Numbered from the stretch's first letter, positions 24,863 through 33,043 are shown. The stretch: DNA of 64,000 bases from an uncultured Atopobiaceae bacterium (GCA_910579165.1 CAJTTF010000002.1:62311-126310), one strand, 5' to 3'. The notes: generated by a model from the sequence alone, not told the origin. Numbers and translations are program-made.

Positions 24863-25744
24863 TTAGTGGCGCGTAGAAAGTGCAATGTTCTCGAGATACT
24901 TACCGTAATCAGTCTTCTTTAGACGATCTGCGCACTTCAGGAGATGTGCACGCTTGATCCATCCTGCCTCGTAAGCAATCTCTTCAAGAGCGGCTACTTT
25001 AACGCCCGTAGATTGCTGCATGACGCGAATAAACTCGCCTGCATTGAAGAGCGAATCGACAGTTCCCGTATCAAACCAGGCAAAGGAGAGATCTAGTTGC
25101 TCTACCTTGAGTCTTTTTTGCTCGAGATATTGCTGGCAAATATCGGTAATCTCATACTTGCCCATGGCGCTAGGCTGAAGGTTGCACGCCATCTCTACCA
25201 CAGAATTATCGAAAAAGTAAAGGCCAGTCACTGCATAGTTGCTTTTTGGTACCACGGGTTTTTCCTCAATGGAAATGGCCGTACCCTTGGCATCAAAATC
25301 CACGACTCCAAAGCGAGTTGGGTCCTCTACACGGCAGCCAAATATCGTTGCTGTGCCTTTTGAAGCATTTTCGAGCGCATGTGCAAGATTTTGTTTAAAA
25401 CCCGAGCCATAAAAGACATTGTCGCCTAATACCAAAGCAACGGAATCATCGCCGATAAAATCCTTGCCCAACACAATACCTTGCGGTACACCATCCATTG
25501 TAGGCTGCGTGACATAGGAAAAATTAACGCCAAATTGGTGGCCGTCACCTAGAAGCTCTTTGTATGTGGGCAAATCATGCTCTGTGGTGACCATGAGAAT
25601 ATCGCGAATACCCGCCTCAAAAAGAACGGAGATGGGATAGTAAATCATGGGCTTATCGTAGATAGGAAGGAGCTGTTTTGAGGTTGCCCAGGTCATCGGC
25701 TGGAGACGCGTTCCTCCCCCTGCAGTTAAAACAATACCTTTCAT
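24863..25744 (-). CDS. rfbA: glucose-1-phosphate thymidylyltransferase
   Basis: Makes dTDP-glucose from dTTP and glucose 1-phosphate, the first step of dTDP-rhamnose synthesis. The start MKGIVLTAGGGTRLQP is the nucleotidyltransferase signature; LLPIYDKPMIYYP, LGDNVFYG, FGVVDFD, EEKPVVPKSNYAVTGLYF and WFDTGTVDSL follow in family order over 293 residues. The ATG at 25744 has GGAG eight bases upstream; the longer frame overlaps folD. The remaining rfb genes are not in the window, so it stands alone at the end of the glycerol/folate operon. Confidence 0.95.
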   Translation of the reverse strand: MKGIVLTAGGGTRLQPMTWATSKQLLPIYDKPMIYYPISVLFEAGIRDILMVTTEHDLPTYKELLGDGHQFGVNFSYVTQPTMDGVPQGIVLGKDFIGDDSVALVLGDNVFYGSGFKQNLAHALENASKGTATIFGCRVEDPTRFGVVDFDAKGTAISIEEKPVVPKSNYAVTGLYFFDNSVVEMACNLQPSAMGKYEITDICQQYLEQKRLKVEQLDLSFAWFDTGTVDSLFNAGEFIRVMQQSTGVKVAALEEIAYEAGWIKRAHLLKCADRLKKTDYGKYLENIALSTRH

Positions 25745-25775
25745 CGTATGCTCCAAATTCTTCTTAGCTTTTTTC

Positions 25776-26636
25776 TCATTGTAAAGGAAAAGCGATGGTT
25801 TCTGCACACGTTACAACGGCATCGCAAAGACAAGCCGTTGTGATGGAACCCACACCTCCTGGGACAGGGGTTATCGCCTGAACGTGATCTTGAACATCAT
25901 CAAAGTTGACATCTCCAACAATCTTCCCTGCTTCGTTGGATGATGTTCCCACGTCAATGACGGCTGCCTCTCTTTGAAAGTAATCCGAGGTTAGTATGTG
26001 CGGTTTTCCCATGCAGCTTACAACGATGTCTGCTTCACGCGTAAGGTGCTTTAACTTCAAGGTTTTACTGTGGGCAATTGATACCGTTGCGTTGCGATTT
26101 ATTAACAAATAAGCAAGAGGTTTGGAAACTGTCAGCGAACGACCAATAATAACAACGCGAGCGCCGCTGAGCTCAAATTGATAGTAGTCCAGAAGACGGA
26201 CAACGGCTTGCGCAGTACACGCTACATTGGCCCCTGCTTTTCCTCGCATAAGCCGAGCGAGAGAAATATCACACATTCCATCCACATCTTTCGAGGGATC
26301 AATCGCGTTTTCTACAGTTTCCACTGAAAGGTGTTGCGGTAGTGGCCGGAGAAGGAGTATTCCATGGGTGGTTGGATCATCGGAGCAGTCTTTAAGCATG
26401 TCTATAAGTTCTTCTTGAGGGATGTCGCGGCGCATATGAATGCTTGTAACAGCGCCCCCAATGCTCTCCATCTTCCTGATGATAGCTCGCTCATAAAAAC
26501 AGTCTCCAGCCTCTTCGCCTAGGCGGATAAGAGCAAGCCTTGGAACAATCGCTCTATCCTCAAGCGCTTGCGCACGAACACGAGCGACTGTAAGCAGCGC
26601 GTCTGCAACCGGTTTTCCTTTTAATACCAAGGTCAT
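25776..26636 (-). CDS. folD: FolD-type methylenetetrahydrofolate dehydrogenase lacking cyclohydrolase residues
   Basis: FolD normally oxidises methylene-THF with NAD(P)+ and then hydrolyses methenyl-THF to formyl-THF. The fold is clear: PRLALIRLG, KDVDG near residue 116, the cofactor strand VVIIGRSLTVSKP, and the PVPGGVGSITTA end, over 286 residues. In an alignment by eye to E. coli FolD (YVASKRKACEEVG against YERAIIRKMESIG) Tyr48 is kept but the catalytic Lys54 position is Ile52. The partner Gln of the VQLPLP motif is Leu96 (ILLLRPLP), while the Asp of KDVDG is retained. In human MTHFD1 the corresponding Lys56 is required for cyclohydrolase but not dehydrogenase activity. I infer a dehydrogenase-only FolD, with the adjacent fchA supplying the hydrolase. 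AGGA lies seven bases before the ATG. Confidence 0.92.
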   Translation of the reverse strand: MTLVLKGKPVADALLTVARVRAQALEDRAIVPRLALIRLGEEAGDCFYERAIIRKMESIGGAVTSIHMRRDIPQEELIDMLKDCSDDPTTHGILLLRPLPQHLSVETVENAIDPSKDVDGMCDISLARLMRGKAGANVACTAQAVVRLLDYYQFELSGARVVIIGRSLTVSKPLAYLLINRNATVSIAHSKTLKLKHLTREADIVVSCMGKPHILTSDYFQREAAVIDVGTSSNEAGKIVGDVNFDDVQDHVQAITPVPGGVGSITTACLCDAVVTCAETIAFPLQ

Positions 26637-26669
26637 TGTTCGTCCTGAATAAGCGGTTCACTAAGCATT

Positions 26670-27314
26670 CTAAGATGTGCTAATCGCATGGTAAATGTCT
26701 TGCGAAAGACTGTCCGATGACTGAGCAAGCACATGCGCTTTTTCTTCGAGAGCAGCTGCTTTCTGTGCATCACTAAGATACATCGTGTTGGCGCGCACCA
26801 TGGCTTCACCACCACGCGCTGCAGCCTTAAGAGCAAGCGATGCCACAATAAGATCTGTTTTTGTCATGGATGACGCATATTCTGCAAGCTCCGCAACAGA
26901 GGCAAGGGCTTCATGTGTGTTATGGAGAACCTCAAAGGGCGGAATTGTTGCAAGTACGAGATGCTTCTGAAGGAGCGCATGACGACTCTCCACCTCCTCG
27001 GAGGTATCGCGTGGCATTTTGAAAACCGCAGATAACTCGGTGTAAGCATGAGCATCGTCAGCAACGTAGCTCAGAAATTGTTTTTGAAGCGTCAGGAACT
27101 GCTCGCGCAAACGCGAGAGCGCTGCGACGCAAGCCTCGTCTTTCCGGCAAGTAGTATTTTGGAGGCTCAGACCGGCAACCATAGCAGATTGTGCGCACGC
27201 AATGGCACCAATCACTGCAGCACTTGCGCCTCCTCCCGGAGCAGGAGTATCAGAGGCGAGATCAGCCAAAAAAGTACTTACTCCCGAAAGATTCATGTCA
27301 TTATATACACTCAT
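26670..27314 (-). CDS. fchA: methenyltetrahydrofolate cyclohydrolase FchA (cyclodeaminase family)
   Basis: A 214-residue all-helical protein of the FchA/formiminotransferase-cyclodeaminase C-terminal family. The signature TPAPGGGASAAVIGA lies near residue 23, followed by the family's SLAL and EAMVRANT helices near 160-175. Stand-alone members in Clostridia hydrolyse 5,10-methenyl-THF to 10-formyl-THF. It sits directly upstream of a folD that lacks the residues for that same reaction, which supports the assignment over histidine-degradation cyclodeaminase; no hut genes are near. The ATG at 27314 has only a distant AGGAG (13 bases), so the start is less certain. Overlaps nothing; 16 bases from glpK. 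Confidence 0.9.
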   Translation of the reverse strand: MSVYNDMNLSGVSTFLADLASDTPAPGGGASAAVIGAIACAQSAMVAGLSLQNTTCRKDEACVAALSRLREQFLTLQKQFLSYVADDAHAYTELSAVFKMPRDTSEEVESRHALLQKHLVLATIPPFEVLHNTHEALASVAELAEYASSMTKTDLIVASLALKAAARGGEAMVRANTMYLSDAQKAAALEEKAHVLAQSSDSLSQDIYHAISTS

Positions 27315-27330
27315 TGCAGTGGAAAAACTC

Positions 27331-28824
27331 CTATATCATCTCTGGCTTAAATGCCTGACAAGCAGCAACGGCGTTTAACCAATCTGCGTAGCGCTTGTCC
27401 AGCTCACTCTTATCGCGCTGAGGATTAAAGACACGGTCTGATTCTATACGCAACTCATCTGACTTCCAATAGCCTACGGCCAGCCCCGCAAGAAACGCGG
27501 CTCCCAACGCTGTGAGTTCATTAATTTTAAAGCGTTCAACCGGAACCTGAAGAAGGTCTGATTGAAATTGCAGAAGAAAATTATTAACCGCGGCTCCTCC
27601 GTCAACTTTAAGACGCGTGATGGGGTAGCCAGAATCTCTAACCATGGCGTCCATGACGTCGCGTGCTTGATAAGCCATGGATTCAAGGGCGGCTCGCACT
27701 AGCTGGTTCTTATCAGTTCCAAGCGTCAAGCCAGAGATAGAGGCCTTCGCGCGTTCATCCCAAAAAGGCGCTCCAAGACCTACAAAAGCGGGAATAATGT
27801 AAACGCCGCCCGTGGTTTTAGCTTGCTCAGCCATCATACATGACTCGGAAACGTTGTCAAAGAGGTGCAATTGATCGCGCATCCATTTCATAATAGAACC
27901 TGAGACAAAGATAGAGCCCTCAAGCGCATAGGTAATAGTGTCCCCAATCTTCCAGGCAATGGTAGAGAGAAGACCGGAGCTACTCCTCACAATATTCTCT
28001 CCTGTATTCATAAGAAGAAAACCGCCTGTGCCGTACGTATTTTTGGCCTGTCCTGCATCAAGACAAAGTTGACCAAAAAGCGCAGCCTGCTGGTCACCAA
28101 CGATACTTGCAATAGGAATTTCTTCTTGAAAGAAAACGTAGGGCGAGGTCTTGCCAATATTTTCAGAAGTCCCAACAATGTTGGGGAGAATGGCGTTAGG
28201 AATGTCAAAATCATCTAAAAGACGCTCGTCCCAGACTAGGTTTTCAATGTCGCACAAAAGCGTACGTGAGGCGTTGGAAGCATCGGTCACGTGCGAATAT
28301 CCTCCCGTGAGCTTCCAAACAAGCCATGTATCCATAGTCCCAAAAAGGATTTCTCCCTCTTCGGCAAGCGCGCGAACTTCGGGATTATTTCGCAGAATGA
28401 AGGCAATCTTTGATGCCGAGAAGTACGGGTCAATACGCAATCCGGTCTTTGTGCGCACATAAGGTTCAAGCCCACGTTCCTTCCATTCATCGCAGATATC
28501 GGCCGTTTGTCGAGACTGCCAGACAATAGCTTTGTCAACAGGAAGACCGGTCTTACGATCCCAAAGCACCGTTGTCTCGCGCTGGTTGGATATGCCTATG
28601 CCTGCAATTTGATTGGGCTTTACTCCTGACTTATCAAGAACATCTGAGATTGCCGTCATCGTATCGTTCCAGATGAGGTTGGCATCTTGAACCACCCAGC
28701 CAGGATGGGGATATTCGACACTTCCCTCTTTTTGTGCAATGGCAACAATTTCTTGGGCCTTATTGAAGAGAATAGCACGCGTAGACGTCGTTCCATGATC
28801 TATGGCAAGTATGTAAGATTCCAT
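27331..28824 (-). CDS. glpK: glycerol kinase
   Basis: FGGY-family kinase making glycerol 3-phosphate. The 497-residue sequence starts with the ATP-loop strand YILAIDHGTTSTRAI, then SNQRETTVLWD, KAIVWQSRQTADIC, TYGTGGFLLMNTG, FSGLG-type (VGLGAPFWDERAKASI) and KVDGGAAVNNFLLQFQSD. GGAGGG lies eight bases upstream of the ATG. Fourth gene of the glycerol cluster after the two flavoproteins and the DUF1667 gene. It lacks the long linker seen in some Gram-positive GlpK proteins phosphorylated by HPr, although an HxxR segment was not checked. Confidence 0.98.
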   Translation of the reverse strand: MESYILAIDHGTTSTRAILFNKAQEIVAIAQKEGSVEYPHPGWVVQDANLIWNDTMTAISDVLDKSGVKPNQIAGIGISNQRETTVLWDRKTGLPVDKAIVWQSRQTADICDEWKERGLEPYVRTKTGLRIDPYFSASKIAFILRNNPEVRALAEEGEILFGTMDTWLVWKLTGGYSHVTDASNASRTLLCDIENLVWDERLLDDFDIPNAILPNIVGTSENIGKTSPYVFFQEEIPIASIVGDQQAALFGQLCLDAGQAKNTYGTGGFLLMNTGENIVRSSSGLLSTIAWKIGDTITYALEGSIFVSGSIMKWMRDQLHLFDNVSESCMMAEQAKTTGGVYIIPAFVGLGAPFWDERAKASISGLTLGTDKNQLVRAALESMAYQARDVMDAMVRDSGYPITRLKVDGGAAVNNFLLQFQSDLLQVPVERFKINELTALGAAFLAGLAVGYWKSDELRIESDRVFNPQRDKSELDKRYADWLNAVAACQAFKPEMI

Positions 28825-28859
28825 ACGTAGAACCCTCCTTCAACGGCTTCAGGAAGTCT

Positions 28860-29231
28860 TTAGACGGCCTCTATATCAGCAGTAGAGACGAAATCAACTC
28901 CCGTATTGGCTATGTCTTTCACGAGAACATCGCCTATGTGCACAGGTGCCATAATCTCCACGTGAGCAAGAGCGTCAATGATCGCAAAAATCGCGTCTTT
29001 GGGAATATCTTCTCTTGTTTTACCTGAAACAACGGAGCGAAGACCATTCTTGACGCGCACCGTTGATGTTACGACGCGGGTAGGATTGGTGACTTCTTTT
29101 TTGCCGTATGCTTCGCCTCGAGGGCACGTGTTCCCTGCAACAGAAATTGCCTCGCCGTCCTCAAGAGTCACTTCAAGAGCGCAGCCAAGAGGACAATTAA
29201 TGCAGGTAAGGTGCTCGGTTTTTTGGGACAT
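28860..29231 (-). CDS. DUF1667 protein (third subunit-like partner of the glycerol-3-phosphate oxidation module)
   Basis: A 123-residue protein with an N-terminal CINCPLGCALEV motif and a second Cys in GNTCPRGEAYG, suited to bind a metal or iron-sulfur cluster, then the TNPTRVVTSTVRV block of DUF1667. In Firmicutes, Thermotogae and Coriobacteria this family is regularly encoded beside the two flavoproteins found here and a glycerol kinase. By position it plays the part of GlpC in GlpABC. The two-base gap from the upstream flavoprotein gene implies tight coupling. Biochemical function is inferred from context only. Confidence 0.88.
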   Translation of the reverse strand: MSQKTEHLTCINCPLGCALEVTLEDGEAISVAGNTCPRGEAYGKKEVTNPTRVVTSTVRVKNGLRSVVSGKTREDIPKDAIFAIIDALAHVEIMAPVHIGDVLVKDIANTGVDFVSTADIEAV

Positions 29232-29233
29232 TC

Positions 29234-30733
29234 CTACGCTCCTTCTACAATAGATATCTCAAGAATATTTTCAAGATGACCAGTCTCCCTACTTCTCTTA
29301 AGCGCTGAAAGGAGATTCTCACATTTGAGAATCACTTGCTCCATTTCGCCAGGTGCCATAACGGGTCGCTTTTTTGTTTGAAGCTCATTCCCGTTGAGAG
29401 TGACCTGAATAGCAGCCTTCGAGAAGACCGCCCGAACCCTAAAGCGAATCGTGGTAGTCTCCTCTAGATGTTCGAGACGAAGAATTGAAGGGACAGTATA
29501 AGAAACACCATTGCCAGCAATGACATGCACTATGGCTTTGGAGTCCTCTGTGGCACAGGAATCTTGACTCTTTGCAGTGCGTTCTTGTAAGTACTGTGCA
29601 GCACATGCTCCAGCTAGCGTCGCTTCCTGGCTCACGTAATCAACGAGATCGTGTACATGCAAAACGTTTCCACAGGCAAAAATGCCAGGAATTGAAGTTT
29701 GGAGGCTATTATCGACAAGAGCGCCCTTTGTTGTCGGCGAAAGCTCAATCCCGGCTTTTGCTGAGAGCTCGTTTTCAGGAAGGAGTCCGCATGATAAAAG
29801 AAGCGTATCAACTTCAAATTCTTTCTCGGTACCTAAAATAGGTTTCATATTTTCGTCTACCTGGGCAATCGTCACGCTCTCAACACGCTCTTTCCCCTTA
29901 ATATCCACTACGGTGTGCGACAAGAAAAGGGGAATACCAAAATCATCAAGGCACTGCACAATATTGCGTTTTAGCCCTCCCGAAAAAGGCATCAACTCGG
30001 CTACGCCCAGAACCTTGGCACCTTCCAAAACCATACGTCGAGCCATGATGAGACCAATATCGCCAGACCCTAGAATAAAAACGCGGCTTCCCGGCATCTC
30101 GCCCTCAAGGTTTACGAAACGTTGCGCTGTTCCTGCCGAGAAGATCCCCGCTCCCCTGTTTCCTGGAATATTAAGTGCACCGCGAGGACGCTCTCTGCAG
30201 CCCATAGCCAGGATGATCGCTTGTGCAAAAATACGCTTTAGCCCTTGGTCTTTACTAATAGTTGTCACCAAGCAACCCGCCGAAACCCCGTCAATAGAAA
30301 CAGGAGTTATGTCCAGCGTCATTGTGTTGAGCTCATAGTCAATATTGCGCTCCTTAACCATATCTTCGTAACGCTTCGCATACTCAGGTCCTGTAAGCTC
30401 TTCTTTGAACGTATGGAGCCCAAAACCATTATGAATGCACTGATTTAATATGCCCCCAAGAACGGCATCACGCTCAATAATGAGAATATCTGTAACACCG
30501 GCATCGCAAGCAGAGACAGCAGCCGCAAGACCAGCGGGACCTCCCCCAACGATTAGAAGTTCACACGAAGGAAATGCCTGAACTTCTTCAGCAGTCATTT
30601 CATGAGACGCTTTGCTTTCCGTCTTTACTCTTAGCTTGCCCCGCTGAGAGCTTTCTATTTGCTCTTCCATATTGTTCGGCACCTCGTCATCCGCACGTTT
30701 TGAAGATTGTTTTTGCATAACGCTTCCTGCCAT
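29234..30733 (-). CDS. FAD/NAD-dependent oxidoreductase (GlpB-like role)
   Basis: Pyridine-nucleotide-disulphide-type flavoprotein, 499 residues. An FAD Rossmann motif LLIVGGGPAGLAAA lies near residue 60; GGILNQCIHNGFGL follows; a second nucleotide motif FILGSGDIGLIMARR lies near 220; the C-terminal FAD motif is IPGIFACGNVLHVHDLVDYV. This arrangement is that of the sarcosine-oxidase-alpha/NADH-oxidase-like partner in glycerol-3-phosphate modules. The first 50 residues are charged and unrelated. The ATG overlaps the stop of the upstream flavoprotein (TAATG). It probably passes electrons from the GlpA-like subunit to an acceptor; the acceptor is not evident. Confidence 0.9.
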   Translation of the reverse strand: MAGSVMQKQSSKRADDEVPNNMEEQIESSQRGKLRVKTESKASHEMTAEEVQAFPSCELLIVGGGPAGLAAAVSACDAGVTDILIIERDAVLGGILNQCIHNGFGLHTFKEELTGPEYAKRYEDMVKERNIDYELNTMTLDITPVSIDGVSAGCLVTTISKDQGLKRIFAQAIILAMGCRERPRGALNIPGNRGAGIFSAGTAQRFVNLEGEMPGSRVFILGSGDIGLIMARRMVLEGAKVLGVAELMPFSGGLKRNIVQCLDDFGIPLFLSHTVVDIKGKERVESVTIAQVDENMKPILGTEKEFEVDTLLLSCGLLPENELSAKAGIELSPTTKGALVDNSLQTSIPGIFACGNVLHVHDLVDYVSQEATLAGACAAQYLQERTAKSQDSCATEDSKAIVHVIAGNGVSYTVPSILRLEHLEETTTIRFRVRAVFSKAAIQVTLNGNELQTKKRPVMAPGEMEQVILKCENLLSALKRSRETGHLENILEISIVEGA

Positions 30734-32319
30734 TACTTGCCTTCTTTTGTCTTGTGAAAAAGTACGCGTGAGGATGGTCCAGATTTCTTGACATCTTCTA
30801 AGGGGATATCGTTCTCACGCGCAAGAATCTCCATAACGCGTGGCATACAGAAGCCCGCCTGACAGCGACCCATGCCCGCCCTAACGCGTCTCTTTATTCC
30901 ATCAAGGGTAGTTACGGGAATGGAGCGATGACACGCGGCTACAATTTCAGCTTCTGTTACTGTTTCACACCGGCAGATGATTTGTCCGTAAAGAGGGTTC
31001 TCATCAACAAGGGATCCCTGTTCATTAGGGGTTTTATCGGCAAAACGCACAATACCTTGCCGCGTTGGATGAAAGCTCTTCTTACGTTCAAGATTTAGAT
31101 AGTCTCCTACCTCTGTGGCAAGTGATAAGGCAATAGCTGGAGCAGATGTAAGACCAGGCGACTCAATGCCAGCGGCCTCAAAATAGCCGTTGCACATCAT
31201 GCCTACGAGAAACTCGTGCTCAACCTCATGGGCACGCAGTCCCGCAAACGAGGTAATGACCGAGGACAGAGAAATCTCAGGAAAACTCTTATGTGCCTTT
31301 CCAATGACATCTGCGATTTCTTCTGCCGAGGTTTCGGTTCCCTCTGGGTTGTCAATGTCAACAGCTGTGGGACCAATGAGCGTGTTTCCATGTGCTGTTG
31401 GAGTTACGAGAATTCCCTTTCCCAGCTTTGTGGGTAGTTGGAAGAGCGTGTGAATAGGTTTTGGTTGCGCGTTCATATCGAGAAGGAGATAAGAACCGCG
31501 GCGCACCACGATCTCTATGTCGCGATTGAACGCAGGGGCAACCGTGATCTCAAAAGACGTTGTATCGTTATGCGCTTTCACCTTTTCTAGAATTGCGTTA
31601 TGGAATACTCCCGAGAAAACCCCAGCAGCATTAATTACTGTTTTGGCCCTGATCGATTTCTCTTTGGTATCTGGATTCGTGGTATCGACATAAGTAACGG
31701 TGTAGAGCGCAAGAGAATCTTGCAGACTTTTCTGAGGCAGCTCTACGTCAACCACTTGAGAATTGAGTCTGAACTCTACGCCGTTGTCGGCAGCGTTTTC
31801 TGCAAAAGCAACGGTTAAGAGAAATGGATCAACGATTCCTGCGCTGGGCGCCCAAAGCGCTGCAATAGCTTGCGGAGAAACATGTGGTTCAAGCTCACGG
31901 AGACGCTCTGCATCTAGTATCTCAAGTCCGTCAACTCCGTTTTTTACCCCTTGTTCTTTTGGTTTCTGAAGAGCAGGAATGTTTTCCTCATCAAAACAGA
32001 GAACTAACGAACCATTATTAACGTAGGGGACATCAAGATCTTTGCAGACCGTCGGCATTAAACGCGCGCCCTCAACGTTATAGCGCGCCATAAGCGTTCC
32101 AGGATGGGCATCAAACCCTGCGTGCACAATGCCGGAATTGGCCTTGCTCGTTCCTGTGCAAACGTCCTCACCTTTCTCCAGGACAACGACGGATGCATGA
32201 TAACGCGATAATTCGCGTGCAATAGAAGCTCCAACCACGCCCGCGCCAATAATGCAGACGTCATATATGTTGGAAGCCTGAGAGGCAAGAACTGAATCGC
32301 ATGAAGACTGTTGGGACAT
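30733..32319 (-). CDS. FAD-dependent glycerol-3-phosphate dehydrogenase-like protein with BFD [2Fe-2S] domain
   Basis: DAO-family flavoprotein, 528 residues. The FAD motif VCIIGAGVVGASIAREL lies near residue 20, the substrate-domain block TGTSKANSGIVHAGFDA near 55, and RGSYLLLD near 250. From about 440 a bacterioferritin-associated-ferredoxin-like domain carries four Cys: ICRCETVTEAEI and GRCQAGFCMPRV, fit for a [2Fe-2S] cluster. This is the GlpA/GlpO-like catalytic subunit oxidising glycerol 3-phosphate to dihydroxyacetone phosphate. The ATG at 32319 has AAGGTG upstream, with a GTG three codons earlier. First gene of a run to rfbA. The 185 bases between its start and 32505 hold no gene; I see no strong promoter there. 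Confidence 0.88.
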   Translation of the reverse strand: MSQQSSCDSVLASQASNIYDVCIIGAGVVGASIARELSRYHASVVVLEKGEDVCTGTSKANSGIVHAGFDAHPGTLMARYNVEGARLMPTVCKDLDVPYVNNGSLVLCFDEENIPALQKPKEQGVKNGVDGLEILDAERLRELEPHVSPQAIAALWAPSAGIVDPFLLTVAFAENAADNGVEFRLNSQVVDVELPQKSLQDSLALYTVTYVDTTNPDTKEKSIRAKTVINAAGVFSGVFHNAILEKVKAHNDTTSFEITVAPAFNRDIEIVVRRGSYLLLDMNAQPKPIHTLFQLPTKLGKGILVTPTAHGNTLIGPTAVDIDNPEGTETSAEEIADVIGKAHKSFPEISLSSVITSFAGLRAHEVEHEFLVGMMCNGYFEAAGIESPGLTSAPAIALSLATEVGDYLNLERKKSFHPTRQGIVRFADKTPNEQGSLVDENPLYGQIICRCETVTEAEIVAACHRSIPVTTLDGIKRRVRAGMGRCQAGFCMPRVMEILARENDIPLEDVKKSGPSSRVLFHKTKEGK

Positions 32320-32508
32320 GACAAGCACCTTTTCTGAGCCTTATTAACCCCTGTAACTTGCACCATTCTAAAACAATGTAAGCAAATTACGAGCAGAATC
32401 ACCTTCAAATTCCATGCCTGTTATCGCAATGGAAATAGAGGTAAAACAGCGTGGCTCAATTTCTCGATTCGGTTCCCTAGCAGGAGGCGAGACAGTCAAA
32501 TCTAGTAA

Positions 32509-32607
32509 TTTACCAGCAAGAAGGATGGTGGGAGTTAGAAGATTTGGCACGACATTCAAACACAGCTATTTACCAGGCAAAAAAGATGGTGGGCGTTAGA
32601 AGATTTG
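32509..32607 (-). repeat. partial duplication of the tRNA-Val 3' end and its flank
   Basis: Bases 32569-32607 cover the tRNA-Val T-arm 3' half, acceptor strand, CCA and 18 bases beyond. A near-copy lies at 32509-32546, about 60 bases away in the same orientation, with a few substitutions and one missing base. The 23 tRNA-side bases differ at a single position (acceptor C to A). No other tRNA arms survive in the second copy. It may be a decayed tandem tRNA or an attachment-site scar. Confidence 0.7.
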
Positions 32608-32661
32608 AACTTCTGACCTCTTCCGTGTCAGGGAAGCGCTCTCCCCCTGAGCTAAACGCCC
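32587..32661 (-). tRNA. tRNA-Val (anticodon GAC)
   Basis: On the minus strand GGGCGTT pairs with AACGCCC, the anticodon loop CTGACAC lies between CTTCC and GGAAG, and the T arm has GTTCAAATC. CCA is encoded (32587-32589) and is followed by TCTTTTTT. It is divergent from the tRNA-Gly/tRNA-Cys pair. Confidence 0.96.
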
Positions 32662-32754
32662 ACATACAATAAGGCAGAATCAAACGATGCAACTTGCGAT
32701 GAGCCTAGAAGCCATTCTGATTCAATGCTCATGAAGCAGATTCTGCGAGAAAAG

Positions 32755-32783
32755 AGTATAGGCGACTGAACGTTTGGGCGCAA
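32755..32783 (-). promoter_or_regulatory. tRNA-Val promoter
   Basis: On the minus strand TTGCGC (32778-32783) and TATACT (32755-32760) are 17 bases apart. The predicted start gives a precursor leader of nearly 90 bases before tRNA-Val, long for a tRNA, so a closer start could also exist. Confidence 0.55.
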
Positions 32784-32796
32784 GGGAAAAATTCAT

Positions 32797-32825
32797 TTGC
32801 GTAATTTCATTCCCTGTGCTTTAAT
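32797..32825 (+). promoter_or_regulatory. tRNA-Gly promoter
   Basis: TTGCGT (32797-32802) and TTTAAT (32820-32825) on the plus strand are 17 bases apart, with tRNA-Gly beginning at 32839. It is back to back with the tRNA-Val promoter, 14 bases away. Confidence 0.55.
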
Positions 32826-32838
32826 ATAAAGCCGCAAA

Positions 32839-32914
32839 GCGGACATGGCTCAGTTGGTAGAGCATCACCTTGCCAAGGTGAGGGTCGCGGGTTCGAGCCC
32901 CGTTGTCCGCTCCA
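32839..32914 (+). tRNA. tRNA-Gly (anticodon GCC)
   Basis: Acceptor GCGGACA pairs with TGTCCGC; anticodon loop TTGCCAA sits between TCACC and GGTGA; T arm has GTTCGAGCC; CCA encoded at 32912-32914. Confidence 0.97.
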
Positions 32915-32924
32915 GATTAATCAG

Positions 32925-32953
32925 GGCCGATCTTTTGCATCGGCCTTCTTTTC
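32925..32953 (+). terminator. intrinsic terminator between tRNA-Gly and tRNA-Cys
   Basis: GGCCGAT (32925-32931) and ATCGGCC (32939-32945) form a perfect seven-base-pair stem with a seven-base loop, followed by TTCTTTT. It lies only eleven bases before tRNA-Cys. Confidence 0.8.
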
Positions 32954-32963
32954 AAGGGTGTTC

Positions 32964-33037
32964 GGCGACGTGGCCAAGTGGTAAGGCAGAAGCCTGCAAA
33001 GCTTTTATCCCCAGTTCGAATCTGGGCGTCGCCTCCA
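32964..33037 (+). tRNA. tRNA-Cys (anticodon GCA)
   Basis: Acceptor GGCGACG pairs with CGTCGCC; anticodon loop CTGCAAA sits between GAAGC and GCTTT; T arm has GTTCGAATC; CCA encoded at 33035-33037. No promoter is evident in the short gap behind the terminator, so expression may rely on readthrough from tRNA-Gly. Confidence 0.95.
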
Positions 33038-33043
33038 TCTATT

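Noticed and set aside
29682..30338. 218-residue plus-strand open frame
   Set aside because: Antisense to the GlpB-like flavoprotein and without coding character of its own.
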